Assembly: GCF_900129965.1 (NCBI RefSeq)
Contig: NZ_FQXM01000034.1
Location: 1 to 33,579, forward strand
Direction: 5' to 3'
Length of the DNA stretch: 33,579 nt
Source of the DNA: Clostridium grantii DSM 8605
GTDB taxonomy: Bacteria; Bacillota; Clostridia; Clostridiales; Clostridiaceae
Part shown: in pieces, positions 1 to 7,242 of the stretch
Position numbering within the stretch: position 1 is the first letter of the stretch
Layout of the letters: every line of letters begins with the position of its first letter
Position numbers and translations under genes: made by a program
The notes under the pieces: model-generated
Database searches by the model: none
Seen by the model: the letters and a program-made list of their open reading frames with translations, nothing else
What the model was told of the DNA's origin: nothing

Positions 1-439
1 GAAATTATTCCTGCTGAAAAGTTATTTACTAACATTTCAAATCCTGCTGGTATTTTTCCTTCTACTAAATCATCAAATTTCTTAATTACAAGACCACCCA
101 ATGGTCCCATTATCATTGCACCTATAAACATTGGTATGGATACACCCACAACTACGCCCATTGTTGCAACCGCTCCAACAACTCCACCTCTAACTCCACC
201 AACCATTTTACCACCTGTATACCCTATCAGTAATGGTAGTAAATAAAGAATCATTGGATCAACCAATGCACTTAATTCTTCATTTGGTAACCAACCTGTA
301 GGTATAAATAATGCTGTAATTAATCCCCATGCAATAAATGCTCCGATATTTGGCATTACCATTCCACTTAGGAAACGTCCAAATGCCTGTACCCTATCCT
401 GACCTGTTTTCTTTTGTAGATTTGTTACTGTGTTAGCCA
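1..439 (-). CDS. mtlA: PTS mannitol-specific EIIC component, N-terminal part (runs off window)
   Basis: This is the first 146 codons of a mannitol phosphotransferase permease, which imports mannitol and phosphorylates it to mannitol-1-phosphate. The gene continues past base 1, so the EIIB domain is not visible. The reading frame opens at the ATG at 439, preceded by a good AGGGGAG ribosome binding site. The protein begins MANTVTNLQKK and continues with VQAFGRFLSGMVMPNIGAFIAWG and a GWLPNE loop (about residues 15-53), a stretch I recognise as typical of MtlA. Hydrophobic membrane segments rich in Gly follow, including GYTGGKMVGG around residue 75. A cre-like site and a terminator lie upstream. 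Whether the intact protein is EIIC only or EIICB(A) cannot be told from here. The family call is confident. Confidence 0.93.
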
Positions 440-497
440 TAAAATCTCCCCCTATAATTTTTTTAATTTTGAATAATGTTAAATTATAATTTCATTT

Positions 498-513
498 TTC
501 AGATATTTCTGAA
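498..513. repeat. Short inverted repeat in the mtlA leader
   Basis: TTCAGA and TCTGAA arms flank a 4-base centre about 60 bases before the mtlA start. It could be an operator or a small leader hairpin. No regulator can be assigned from sequence alone. Confidence 0.3.
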
Positions 514-560
514 AGATGTCCTGTTCATGTTTACATTATATTGGGCTAAATACTCACATA

Positions 561-614
561 CAAGAAAAAGAAACCCCTTTTATGTCAGTATAAAATAGTG
601 ACATAACTGAGGTT
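561..614 (-). terminator. Rho-independent terminator between the HMA-like gene and mtlA
   Basis: Perfect 8-base arms TTATGTCA (580-587) and TGACATAA (599-606) are extended by outer AACC/GGTT pairing (about 572-575 and 611-614). On the minus strand they are followed by the T-rich tail TCTTTTTCTTG. It would end transcription of the 68-codon gene at 660-866. It also lies between the cre-like site and mtlA, so a promoter to its right would have to read through it. Confidence 0.7.
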
Positions 615-622
615 CCTTTTAT

Positions 623-636
623 ATTAAGCGTTTACA
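623..636 (-). promoter_or_regulatory. Catabolite-responsive element (cre)-like site
   Basis: On the minus strand this reads TGTAAACGCTTAAT, which matches the CcpA consensus TGWAARCGYTWNCW at 13 of 14 positions. It lies about 185 bases upstream of mtlA, as expected for a carbon-catabolite-controlled sugar permease. CcpA control is inferred from the motif and from the neighbouring gene. Confidence 0.55.
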
Positions 637-659
637 TTGAATAATATCTTACAAAAATA

Positions 660-866
660 TTAATTTAATATTATACATCCCTGTTTTTCTATGCTTTGTT
701 CTATAACTTCACTTGTAGCAGGAGTATTAAAATTCACATCTACAGTCCCTCTTGCTACATCAACTTCTACCTTTTGAACCCCGCCTATTTTATCTAATGA
801 GTTTTTTATTTTAGTTTTTCTATCAGAGTTAATTATTCCTGATACTTCATAATGAATTTTCTCCAT
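660..866 (-). CDS. Small HMA-fold-like protein lacking the CxxC metal site
   Basis: This 68-residue protein resembles heavy-metal-associated (HMA) domains in length and pattern. It has a first strand (YEVSGI), a helix containing IKNSLDKI, a GVQKVEVDV strand pair, and a final helix with IEQSIEKQG. The loop that normally carries the metal-binding CxxC reads GIINSDRK and has no cysteine; the only Cys is near the C-terminus. It therefore probably does not carry copper or mercury in the usual way. The ATG at 866 has a strong TAGGAGG site. A terminator follows. A second Cys-less protein of this kind occurs at 23710-23907. Function is unknown, and the fold call comes from pattern only. Confidence 0.6.
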   Translation of the reverse strand: MEKIHYEVSGIINSDRKTKIKNSLDKIGGVQKVEVDVARGTVDVNFNTPATSEVIEQSIEKQGCIILN

Positions 867-963
867 AATAAATATCCTCCTATTTTTTTAATTTTCTTCT
901 GTATTAGTATTTGAAGAAAATCAAAAAATATATCAGGCAATATTTAAGAATAATCCACTTAAC

Positions 964-1935
964 TTAGTATCCTTTATCCAACTCAACTACATTAATCAAA
1001 CTCTCTCCATGAATATATCTTTTCATATTTTCATATATTAGATTATATCTTCTTTCATTTCTCATTTCTGATATCCATGAATTATGTGGGCTTATAATCA
1101 CATTATTTAAATCCCAAAGAGCATGATTTTCTGGCAAAGGTTCCACATCATATACATCCAAAGCCGCAGCTTTAATTTTTCCATTTTTTAAATTTTTTAT
1201 CATCTCTTTTTCATCAACAATACTTCCTCTTGCTGCATTTATAAAAAATACTCCATTTTTCATAGCATTAAATCTATTTTTATCAAAAATATGATAAGTT
1301 TCTTTTGTTCCTGGTACAATTCCTACTACAACATCACAAAGTGATAGCATTTCATCTATATTTGTTCTTGAATAGCATTTGTTAAAATATTCTATATTTC
1401 TACCATTAGTATTCATGCCTAAAATATTCACTCCGAAGGGTTGAAGTCTTTTAGCTGATTCTATTGCTATGGTTCCTGTGCCTACAAAGCCTATGGTTTT
1501 TCCATACAACTCTAGAATGCTACTATCCATTTTCCAGATTTTTTTACTTTGATTATCATGTAATTTCTTACTATTTTTTATCATTTCAAGTATACTCATA
1601 ACAATCCACTCTGCCATTGGTATACTATACCCACCATTATTATTTGTGATTGTTATATTATTTTTAATTGCAACTTCTTTTGGAACTTGATCTATCCCAA
1701 TACTAGATAATTGAATCCATTTCAAATTCTCCATTTTACTTATATCTAAGCTCGGAAAAGGATTATAACAAACAAGAATTTCTACATCTTTTAAATCATC
1801 AGTGAATTTTGTTTCATTACCTTCCCTATTATAGAGGTGATTTTTCTCATTTCCCAAGATGACTTCATACCCTAAATCTTCAATAGCTTTCATTTTTTCT
1901 ATACCATAATCAAATGTGAATAATGCTTTTCCCAT
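964..1935 (-). CDS. D-isomer-specific 2-hydroxyacid dehydrogenase
   Basis: This 323-residue protein is an NAD(P)-dependent D-2-hydroxyacid dehydrogenase of the phosphoglycerate dehydrogenase/formate dehydrogenase superfamily. It has the Rossmann motif GFVGTGTIA (149-157). The catalytic triad is Arg236 (in NAARGSIVDE), Glu265 (in DVEPLPE) and His284 (in SPHNSW). Its length is normal for the family. It lacks the C-terminal ACT domain of many serine-biosynthetic SerA proteins, so a general 2-oxoacid reductase is as likely as a SerA role. The ATG at 1935 has an AAAGGGG site at good spacing. The upstream DUF2089/membrane pair ends 34 bases before it on the same strand and may be cotranscribed. Substrate is not assignable from sequence. 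Confidence 0.85.
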   Translation of the reverse strand: MGKALFTFDYGIEKMKAIEDLGYEVILGNEKNHLYNREGNETKFTDDLKDVEILVCYNPFPSLDISKMENLKWIQLSSIGIDQVPKEVAIKNNITITNNNGGYSIPMAEWIVMSILEMIKNSKKLHDNQSKKIWKMDSSILELYGKTIGFVGTGTIAIESAKRLQPFGVNILGMNTNGRNIEYFNKCYSRTNIDEMLSLCDVVVGIVPGTKETYHIFDKNRFNAMKNGVFFINAARGSIVDEKEMIKNLKNGKIKAAALDVYDVEPLPENHALWDLNNVIISPHNSWISEMRNERRYNLIYENMKRYIHGESLINVVELDKGY

Positions 1936-1969
1936 AAATTTTGACCCCTTTTCTTATTTTTAACTAAGA

Positions 1970-2302
1970 TTATAAATCTTGAATATTCATTTTATTTATT
2001 TCTTTATTTTTTTTCACTTTTCCGTGACAACTAAAGTATATAGCTAAAAGTATGAATGTTGGAATATTTAAGATAAAAAAAGAAACCATTATCGCAATCA
2101 TTTTTTGTAAAATAGATTCATTGCCATAAAAAGCTATATCAAAAACACCAAAAATTGAAAATATAACACTAATAATAGGTATAACTAATCCTGGCCAATT
2201 GCCCTCTCTCTTAGATAAAAAAACTTGTAAAATCACAACACCTACTAAAAAAATTAAAGCTACTAATCCTAGTACAATAATATTAATCATCATTTCTATC
2301 AT
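1970..2302 (-). CDS. Small three-TM membrane protein, partner of the DUF2089 regulator
   Basis: This 110-residue protein has three hydrophobic segments (about residues 5-30, 36-58 and 66-92) and a basic, hydrophilic C-terminal tail. I do not recognise a named enzymatic family. Its ATG overlaps the TGA of the upstream DUF2089 gene (ATGA), so the two are translationally coupled. An in-frame ATG nine bases downstream has better spacing from the AAGGGAG site and may be the true start. The tight pairing suggests that the regulator controls or senses through this membrane protein. That link is inferred from context. Confidence 0.7.
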   Translation of the reverse strand: MIEMMINIIVLGLVALIFLVGVVILQVFLSKREGNWPGLVIPIISVIFSIFGVFDIAFYGNESILQKMIAIMVSFFILNIPTFILLAIYFSCHGKVKKNKEINKMNIQDL

Positions 2303-2598
2303 TCTCCCTTATCTATTTTTTTATATTCCGAAATTAAAATCTTAGCAACATCAAAATCTAACTTTTCATTTATTACTAATCTTTTTACAAGTGAAACATA
2401 AGGATCGTTTGAAGTATCCTCAGATATTTGTATCTTTTGTATTAATCGGTCCAATCTAAGTCTTACCGTTGGATAAGTAACTCCATAAACATTTGCAATC
2501 TCTTTTAATGATCCTGATGCTAATATAAATTTCTTTATAAAACTTATATCTTCATCATCTAAATTGCTTAACCAATCCGGAATCACATCTATTGACAT
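2299..2598 (-). CDS. DUF2089-family helix-turn-helix protein
   Basis: This 99-residue protein matches the DUF2089 family as I know it: an N-terminal PDWLSNL segment, the FILASGSLKE block, and a helix-turn-helix containing YGVTYPTVRLRLDRL (about residues 39-53). The acidic and basic C-terminal helix follows. It is probably a DNA-binding regulator. The ATG at 2598 is preceded by GGTGATAA. A near-consensus sigma-A promoter with overlapping inverted repeats lies upstream, where autoregulation is plausible. It is the first gene of a two-gene unit with the membrane protein it overlaps by four bases. Nothing in the sequence identifies its target genes. Confidence 0.8.
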   Translation of the reverse strand: MSIDVIPDWLSNLDDEDISFIKKFILASGSLKEIANVYGVTYPTVRLRLDRLIQKIQISEDTSNDPYVSLVKRLVINEKLDFDVAKILISEYKKIDKGE

Positions 2599-2657
2599 TT
2601 TATCACCACGCTTTAATTTTATTTATTAATAATTCAACATATTACTTAATAATATTA

Positions 2658-2686
2658 AGTATATACTTTAACTTTATTAAAGTCAA
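2658..2686 (-). promoter_or_regulatory. Sigma-A promoter with overlapping palindrome, DUF2089 operon
   Basis: On the minus strand, TTGACT (2681-2686) and TATACT (2658-2663) are separated by exactly 17 bases. A perfect inverted repeat, ACTTTAA/TTAAAGT (2665-2671 and 2677-2683), covers the spacer and part of the -35. A second imperfect palindrome, CTTAAT..ATTAAG, covers the start-site side (about 2645-2659). These are candidate operators for autoregulation by the DUF2089 protein. Confidence 0.75.
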
Positions 2687-2712
2687 CCTGTTTAATAAAC
2701 AAATTTATCCAT

Positions 2713-2738
2713 AAAAAAATCTATCCATTTAGGATAGA
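2713..2738 (-). terminator. Terminator of the cymR-cysK-iscS-mnmA operon
   Basis: The stem TCTATCC/GGATAGA (2720-2726 and 2732-2738) has a 5-base loop and is followed on the minus strand by a run of seven T. It lies about 100 bases after the mnmA stop. The plus strand also has a short T run, so it may work in both directions. Confidence 0.75.
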
Positions 2739-2779
2739 ATTTTTTAATTATTCACTTTTTTTAATGTTGTTGAGATAAG

Positions 2780-2812
2780 ATTAACGGACGGCGTGGAAAC
2801 CGTCCCCTACAA
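2780..2812. repeat. GC-rich palindromic intergenic element
   Basis: GGACGG (2786-2791) and CCGTCC (2800-2805) form a GC-only stem around an 8-base loop, followed by CCCTACAA. This is far richer in GC than the flanking DNA. It looks like the short REP-like or MITE-like intergenic palindromes scattered in some Firmicute genomes, which commonly carry a GTAGGGG edge. A single copy in one window cannot prove that it is a repeat family. It sits between the mnmA stop and the operon terminator. Confidence 0.45.
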
Positions 2813-2836
2813 CCAGAAATTATCTATAAGCAAAAT

Positions 2837-3907
2837 CTATTCTTCAATAGTTCCGCCACCAACAACTATTTCTCCATCATAGAAAACCACCGCTTGACCT
2901 TTTGTGATAGCTCTTTGCTTTTGTTCAAAAACAACTTTCACTTTATCTTCACCCATAGGAATTAATACAGCTTTAGCTCTTGGAGCACTATATCTAACTT
3001 TAGCTTGAACTTCCATAGGGGCTTCTAATTTATCAAAAGGAATAAAGTTTAAATCTCCAGCAATTAATTGATTTTTAAAGATATCAGTTTCATCACCCAA
3101 AACCACTTCATTGGTTTTGCTATTAATATCCGTTACATAAACAGGCTTACCAAAAGCAATTCCTAAGCCTTTTCTTTGTCCAATAGTGTAGTGAACTATT
3201 CCTTTATGCATTCCAAGAACATTACTATTTTTATCAACAAAGTTTCCTGGCTTCACTTTTCCTGGTGCTTCTTCCTCAATAAATCTACCATGGTTATTAT
3301 CATAAACAAAGCAAATTTCTTGGCTATCTTTTTTATCATGAACTTCCAGTTCTAATTCTTTTGCAATTTCTCTTATTCTTGTTTTTGTATATTCACCACA
3401 AGGCATAAGAGTTTGCTCTAACATATCCTGAGTTAAATTATACAATGCATAAGTTTGATCTTTTCTATCATCATCGGCACTTTTTAAAACATATCTATCT
3501 CCAACTTTCTCGATTTTTGCATAATGCCCTGTAGACACATAATCTGCACCTATTGCTTTCGCTTTTTTCAAGAAAGAATCGAATTTTATATATCTATTAC
3601 ATGCTATACAAGGGTTTGGCGTTCTACCAATAAGATATTCATCTATAAAATAGTCGATTACTTTTACTTCAAACTCTTTCCTAAAGTTCATAACATAAAA
3701 AGGAATATCCAATTTATCTGCAACTCTTCTGGCATCTTCAACCGCTCCAATAGAACAGCAACCGCCTTCTCTATCTGTATACTCATCATCTTCTTGCCAA
3801 ATCTGCATTGTAACACCAATAACTTCATATCCTTCTTCCTTTAAAAGATATGCCGCTACAGAGCTGTCCACTCCTCCACTCATTCCAATAACAACTTTCT
3901 TTTTCAT
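2837..3907 (-). CDS. mnmA: tRNA-specific 2-thiouridylase MnmA
   Basis: MnmA adds sulfur to the wobble uridine U34 of tRNA Lys, Glu and Gln, using ATP and persulfide sulfur from a cysteine desulfurase. The 356-residue protein has the N-terminal PP-loop SGGVDSS (10-16). It has the two catalytic cysteines, Cys100 (in NPCIACN) and Cys199 (in QEICFV). The C-terminal barrel includes the YTIGQRKGLG stretch. The ATG at 3907 has a GGAAGGTG site and lies 12 bases after the iscS stop, so it is cotranscribed with its likely sulfur donor. It is the last gene of the cymR operon, before a GC-rich palindrome and a terminator. Length and motifs are fully normal. Confidence 0.97.
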   Translation of the reverse strand: MKKKVVIGMSGGVDSSVAAYLLKEEGYEVIGVTMQIWQEDDEYTDREGGCCSIGAVEDARRVADKLDIPFYVMNFRKEFEVKVIDYFIDEYLIGRTPNPCIACNRYIKFDSFLKKAKAIGADYVSTGHYAKIEKVGDRYVLKSADDDRKDQTYALYNLTQDMLEQTLMPCGEYTKTRIREIAKELELEVHDKKDSQEICFVYDNNHGRFIEEEAPGKVKPGNFVDKNSNVLGMHKGIVHYTIGQRKGLGIAFGKPVYVTDINSKTNEVVLGDETDIFKNQLIAGDLNFIPFDKLEAPMEVQAKVRYSAPRAKAVLIPMGEDKVKVVFEQKQRAITKGQAVVFYDGEIVVGGGTIEE

Positions 3908-3919
3908 TTTAACACCTTC

Positions 3920-5068
3920 CTAACAGTCCATTGATCTAATATTGTTGACTGCAATTCTTATTTTATCCACGAATACTTCTATTATATCATCACTTATGTC
4001 ATATCCAAATGTAAATCTTATAGAATTTTTCGTTTCTTCTAAAGAAAGGCCTATAGCTTTTAAAACATGTGATTCTTCAATTGCTCCTGCGGAACAAGCA
4101 CTCCCTGCTGATGCAAATACCCCCATATTATCTAAAACAATTAACAGCCCTTCTGAATTTACTCCTTTAAAACTCACATTAATATTATTTGGTAATCTAT
4201 CCTTACCCAGAGCCCCATTTATTTGGGTTCCTTCAATTTTTAATAACAAATCTATAATTTTATTTCTATAATTAATAACTTTATCTGTTTCTTCTTCAAA
4301 GTTTTCAAAAGCTAATTCAGCTGCTTTACCAAAACCAACTATCCCTGGTACATTCTCTGTTCCAGATCTTCTCCCTCTTTCTTGCTCTCCACCATGGATA
4401 AGATTGTGAATTTTAACACCTTTTTTAATATAAAGAGCTCCCACACCTTTTGGCCCATAAATTTTATGTGCTGACATTGACAATACATCAATATTCATTT
4501 CTTCCACATTAATAGGCACTTGACCAAGAGCTTGAACTGCATCCGTATGAAAATATACATTTTTTTCTCTACAAATTTCACCTATAGCTTTAATGTTTTG
4601 CATTGTCCCAATTTCGTTATTTCCAAACATTATTGATACCAAAATAGTTTTATTATCTATAGCTTTTGTTAAAGTTTCTAAATTTACAAAACCCTTATGA
4701 TCAACAGGTAAATATGTAACTTTAAAACCCAAACTCTCTAGATACTTACAAGAATTTAAAACTGCTGCATGTTCAATTTCTGTAGTTATAATATGATTTC
4801 CTTTATCTTTATTTGCAAAAGCTATTCCTTTTATTGCCCAGTTATCCGCTTCAGTCCCTCCTGAAGTAAAATAAACTTCACTTCTTTTACAGTTAATTAA
4901 TTTTGAAATATTATTTTTACTCTTATCTATCCCACTTTTAACTTTTCTAGATAAAGAATAAATTGAAGATGGATTTCCATAGTACTCCATAAAATAAGGA
5001 ATCATCTCATCTAATACTTCTTTTTTTACCTTTGTAGTTGATGCATAATCAAAATATAATTCTCCCAT
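3920..5068 (-). CDS. iscS: Cysteine desulfurase (IscS/NifS type)
   Basis: This PLP enzyme converts cysteine to alanine and a protein-bound persulfide, which supplies sulfur for Fe-S clusters and for MnmA. Counting from the ATG at 5068 (382 residues), PLP-Lys202 lies in SAHKIYGPKG. His100 lies in EIEH. The active cysteine is Cys325 in SAGSACSAG, the long-loop (group I) form. The frame is open further upstream to a GTG at 5101, but that would add residues encoded by a hairpin and the GTG is only 2 bases from the AAAGGGG. I prefer the ATG, which lacks a conventionally spaced ribosome binding site: a 20-base hairpin separates AAAGGGGTGA from it. No iscU scaffold gene follows; mnmA does, which suggests a main role in tRNA thiolation. 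Confidence 0.92.
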   Translation of the reverse strand: MGELYFDYASTTKVKKEVLDEMIPYFMEYYGNPSSIYSLSRKVKSGIDKSKNNISKLINCKRSEVYFTSGGTEADNWAIKGIAFANKDKGNHIITTEIEHAAVLNSCKYLESLGFKVTYLPVDHKGFVNLETLTKAIDNKTILVSIMFGNNEIGTMQNIKAIGEICREKNVYFHTDAVQALGQVPINVEEMNIDVLSMSAHKIYGPKGVGALYIKKGVKIHNLIHGGEQERGRRSGTENVPGIVGFGKAAELAFENFEEETDKVINYRNKIIDLLLKIEGTQINGALGKDRLPNNINVSFKGVNSEGLLIVLDNMGVFASAGSACSAGAIEESHVLKAIGLSLEETKNSIRFTFGYDISDDIIEVFVDKIRIAVNNIRSMDC

Positions 5069-5075
5069 AAAATAA

Positions 5076-5095
5076 AAGGCCGCATACGCAGCCTT
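5076..5095 (-). other. Hairpin between ribosome binding site and AUG of iscS
   Basis: On the minus strand, an 8-bp stem (one G-U pair, GC-rich, 4-base loop GTAT) is followed by TTTTATTTT and then the iscS ATG. It can be read as an intrinsic attenuator between cysK and iscS. It could also be a structure that brings AGGGGTGA (about 5098-5105) to within about 9 bases of the ATG at 5068 when folded. Confidence 0.65.
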
Positions 5096-5112
5096 AGTCA
5101 CCCCTTTAAATT

Positions 5113-6042
5113 TTATTCTTCAAATAATTCAGTAGATAAATATCTTTCTCCTCCATCTGGAAGTATAACAACGATATTTTTCCCTTTATTTTCTTCTCTT
5201 TTAGCAAGCTCTTTAGCTGCAACTACTGCTGCTCCAGAAGAAATACCAACTAAAAGTCCTTCAGTTTTAGCAAGTTCTCTTGAAGTTTTAAATGCATCTT
5301 CATTATCAACTTTAATAACTTCATCAATTAAATCTGTTTTTAAGACATCTGGAATAAATCCTGCCCCTATACCTTGTATTTTATGTGGTCCCGGATTTCC
5401 TCCTGAGATTACTGGTGATGCTGATGGCTCTACTGCTACTACCTTTATGTTTTCATTCTTTCCTTTTAAGATACTTCCTATACCAGTTATTGTTCCACCG
5501 GTTCCCACACCTGCTACTAAAATATCTACTTTTCCTTCTAAATCTTCAAGGATTTCTAAAGCTGTAGTTTTTCTATGTGCTTCAGGATTTGCTGCATTTT
5601 TAAATTGTTGTGGAATAAATGAATTTGGGTATTCTTTAGCCAATTCTTCTGCTGCTTCTATAGCACCCTTCATTCCTTTTGCTGCTGGAGTTAATATAAG
5701 TTCTGCTCCATAAGCTTTCAACAATTTTCTTCTTTCTATACTCATTGACTCTGGCATTGTTATCATAAGTTTATACCCTTTTGCCGCAGCTGTCAATGCA
5801 AGTCCTACCCCCGTATTACCCGATGTAGGTTCAATAATAACTGTATCTTTATTTATTTTTCCGCTTTTTTCTGCTTCTTCAAACATTGCAAAACCAATTC
5901 TATCTTTAACACTTCCGCCTGGATTAAAATATTCTAATTTTGCTATTATATTACCCTTTAATTCATTGTTCTCTTTATAATTATTAAGCTCCAACATTGG
6001 TGTTTTACCTATAAGTTCTGTTAAATTTTTTGCTATTGTCAT
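5113..6042 (-). CDS. cysK: Cysteine synthase A (O-acetylserine sulfhydrylase)
   Basis: CysK makes cysteine from O-acetylserine and sulfide with PLP. The 309-residue protein has PLP-Lys46 in NPGGSVKDR, the substrate loop TSGNTG (73-78), and the phosphate-binding GTGGTITG. A C-terminal LPDGGERYLSTELF tail closes the protein. Length and motifs match the CysK/CysM group. The ATG at 6042 has a strong CGGAGGCG site. It lies 84 bases after cymR and 44 bases before the iscS ATG. In Bacillus, CysK is also the signalling partner of CymR, so this neighbour pair fits feedback control of cysteine supply. That regulation is inferred by analogy. Confidence 0.97.
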   Translation of the reverse strand: MTIAKNLTELIGKTPMLELNNYKENNELKGNIIAKLEYFNPGGSVKDRIGFAMFEEAEKSGKINKDTVIIEPTSGNTGVGLALTAAAKGYKLMITMPESMSIERRKLLKAYGAELILTPAAKGMKGAIEAAEELAKEYPNSFIPQQFKNAANPEAHRKTTALEILEDLEGKVDILVAGVGTGGTITGIGSILKGKNENIKVVAVEPSASPVISGGNPGPHKIQGIGAGFIPDVLKTDLIDEVIKVDNEDAFKTSRELAKTEGLLVGISSGAAVVAAKELAKREENKGKNIVVILPDGGERYLSTELFEE

Positions 6043-6126
6043 ATTAATACGCCTCCGATTTTATTAATTCTATATGTTTAGTTGGTTATTTTCTAAATTT
6101 TTTTAATCACTTTACAATCAAATTCT

Positions 6127-6567
6127 TTAAATATATAACATAAATCCATCACTCAAAGTTTTGTCATATTTAAAAACCAAATCTTCTAATGTAATAGAAT
6201 CCACTACTAAATCTATACTTTCATTCAATTTATCCCATACACTATTCTGTATGCAAATTTCAATTTTATCTTTAGGCTCGTTATCGTTACTATTAATAAC
6301 ATGTAGCGTTCCTTCAACTGCTCTAAGTATTCTTCCTACAGTTATTTGACTAGCTGACTCTGCCAGTATATAGCCACCTTGGGATCCTTTTATACTATTT
6401 ACAATATTGGCTTTTCTAAGTGTAGCTATTATTTGTTCTAAATATCTTTCAGAGATATTTTGTCTTTCACAAATGCTTTTTAAAGTAACACTCTTCCCAT
6501 TTGCACAATTATAAGCTAAATCTACCATGGCTTTTAAGCCATATGTTCCTTTTGTCGAAATTTTCAT
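6127..6567 (-). CDS. cymR: Rrf2-family regulator, CymR-like
   Basis: This 146-residue winged-helix regulator begins MKISTKGTYGLKAMVDLA, the classic Rrf2 start. It has the recognition helix region ISERYLEQIIATLRKANIV (about 40-58) and GSQGGYILA. The three clustered cysteines that bind a 2Fe-2S cluster in IscR (usually near residues 92-104) are absent, so it fits CymR better than IscR. In Bacillus, CymR represses cysteine and sulfur genes together with CysK. Here the next genes are cysK, iscS and mnmA. The start is the ATG at 6567 behind AAAGGTGAT; an upstream in-frame TTG is too close to that site. A consensus promoter precedes it. Confidence 0.85.
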   Translation of the reverse strand: MKISTKGTYGLKAMVDLAYNCANGKSVTLKSICERQNISERYLEQIIATLRKANIVNSIKGSQGGYILAESASQITVGRILRAVEGTLHVINSNDNEPKDKIEICIQNSVWDKLNESIDLVVDSITLEDLVFKYDKTLSDGFMLYI

Positions 6568-6610
6568 ATTATCACCTTTCAATACCGAGTATTTCTATGT
6601 GTTTGATGTA

Positions 6611-6639
6611 ATTATAGTTCATACTCTTATTAAAGTCAA
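6611..6639 (-). promoter_or_regulatory. Consensus sigma-A promoter of the cymR operon
   Basis: On the minus strand, TTGACT (6634-6639) and TATAAT (6611-6616) are 17 bases apart, about 45 bases before the cymR ATG. The -35 and the following bases (GTTGACTTTAATAA) are identical to those of the DUF2089 operon promoter at 2658-2686. Confidence 0.85.
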
Positions 6640-6669
6640 CACTTATCTGTTCTCTTTATAAAATATTTC

Positions 6670-7128
6670 TTATTTACAAACATCTACCCAAGATCCTTTA
6701 GTTATCTTTTCTAATTCTGTCACACTTATCTTTACTGCTGTATTTGCTGTTCCTGCAGCCGGATATACAAAATCAAATTCTTTTAATGAATTATCTAAAT
6801 ATATATCTAGCGTCTCTGCCAAACCAAAAGGACATACTCCACCAACAGGATGGCCTGTTAATTCAACAACTTCTTCATGATTCATCATTTTAGGTTTTTC
6901 ACTAAACTTATCTTTAAATTTTCTATTATCTACTCTAGCCCCACCTTTTGAAACAACTAAAATATTAGTTTCCTTAAGTTTAAAGGCCATTGTTTTTGCA
7001 ATGCGATCTGGCTCTACCCCTAAAGCCTCCGCCGCAAGCTCTACTGTAGCTGTACTTTGTTTAAATTCAATAATTTCTAGATTAAGATTTTCTTCTTTAA
7101 ATTGATTTTTAACACTTTTTAAACTCAT
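6670..7128 (-). CDS. YbaK/EbsC-family aminoacyl-tRNA deacylase
   Basis: This 152-residue protein has the YbaK/prolyl-tRNA editing fold. The visible signatures are SKGGARVDNRKFK (about 60-72), the HPVGGVCPFGL loop (about 93-103), the YPAAGTANTAVKIS stretch, and a C-terminal DVCK. Members hydrolyse mischarged aminoacyl-tRNAs such as Cys-tRNA(Pro) or Ala-tRNA(Pro); which one cannot be told from sequence alone. The ATG at 7128 is preceded by GGGGGAT. It stands alone between the aminotransferase gene and the cymR operon. The family call is confident and the substrate is open. Confidence 0.88.
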   Translation of the reverse strand: MSLKSVKNQFKEENLNLEIIEFKQSTATVELAAEALGVEPDRIAKTMAFKLKETNILVVSKGGARVDNRKFKDKFSEKPKMMNHEEVVELTGHPVGGVCPFGLAETLDIYLDNSLKEFDFVYPAAGTANTAVKISVTELEKITKGSWVDVCK

Positions 7129-7242
7129 ACTAATCCCCCAATTTTATTTTAGAATATTGTTCATATTCGGACTCAATATAAAAGACGAAGTAATTAGTGG
7201 TTGGTTGATTAGGTATTAGAAAAATAATTAAAATCTTTTCCT

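Noticed and set aside
3524..4271. Plus-strand open frames opposite mnmA and iscS
   Set aside because: They are shadows of strongly conserved minus-strand enzymes, with no ribosome binding sites.
6043..6126. T-box or S-box riboswitch upstream of cysK
   Set aside because: The gap is only 84 bases and holds neither the T-box sequence nor a terminator/antiterminator pair.
6127..6567. IscR (Fe-S cluster regulator)
   Set aside because: The three-cysteine cluster of IscR is missing, and the genes next to it are cysK and iscS without iscU, so CymR fits better.
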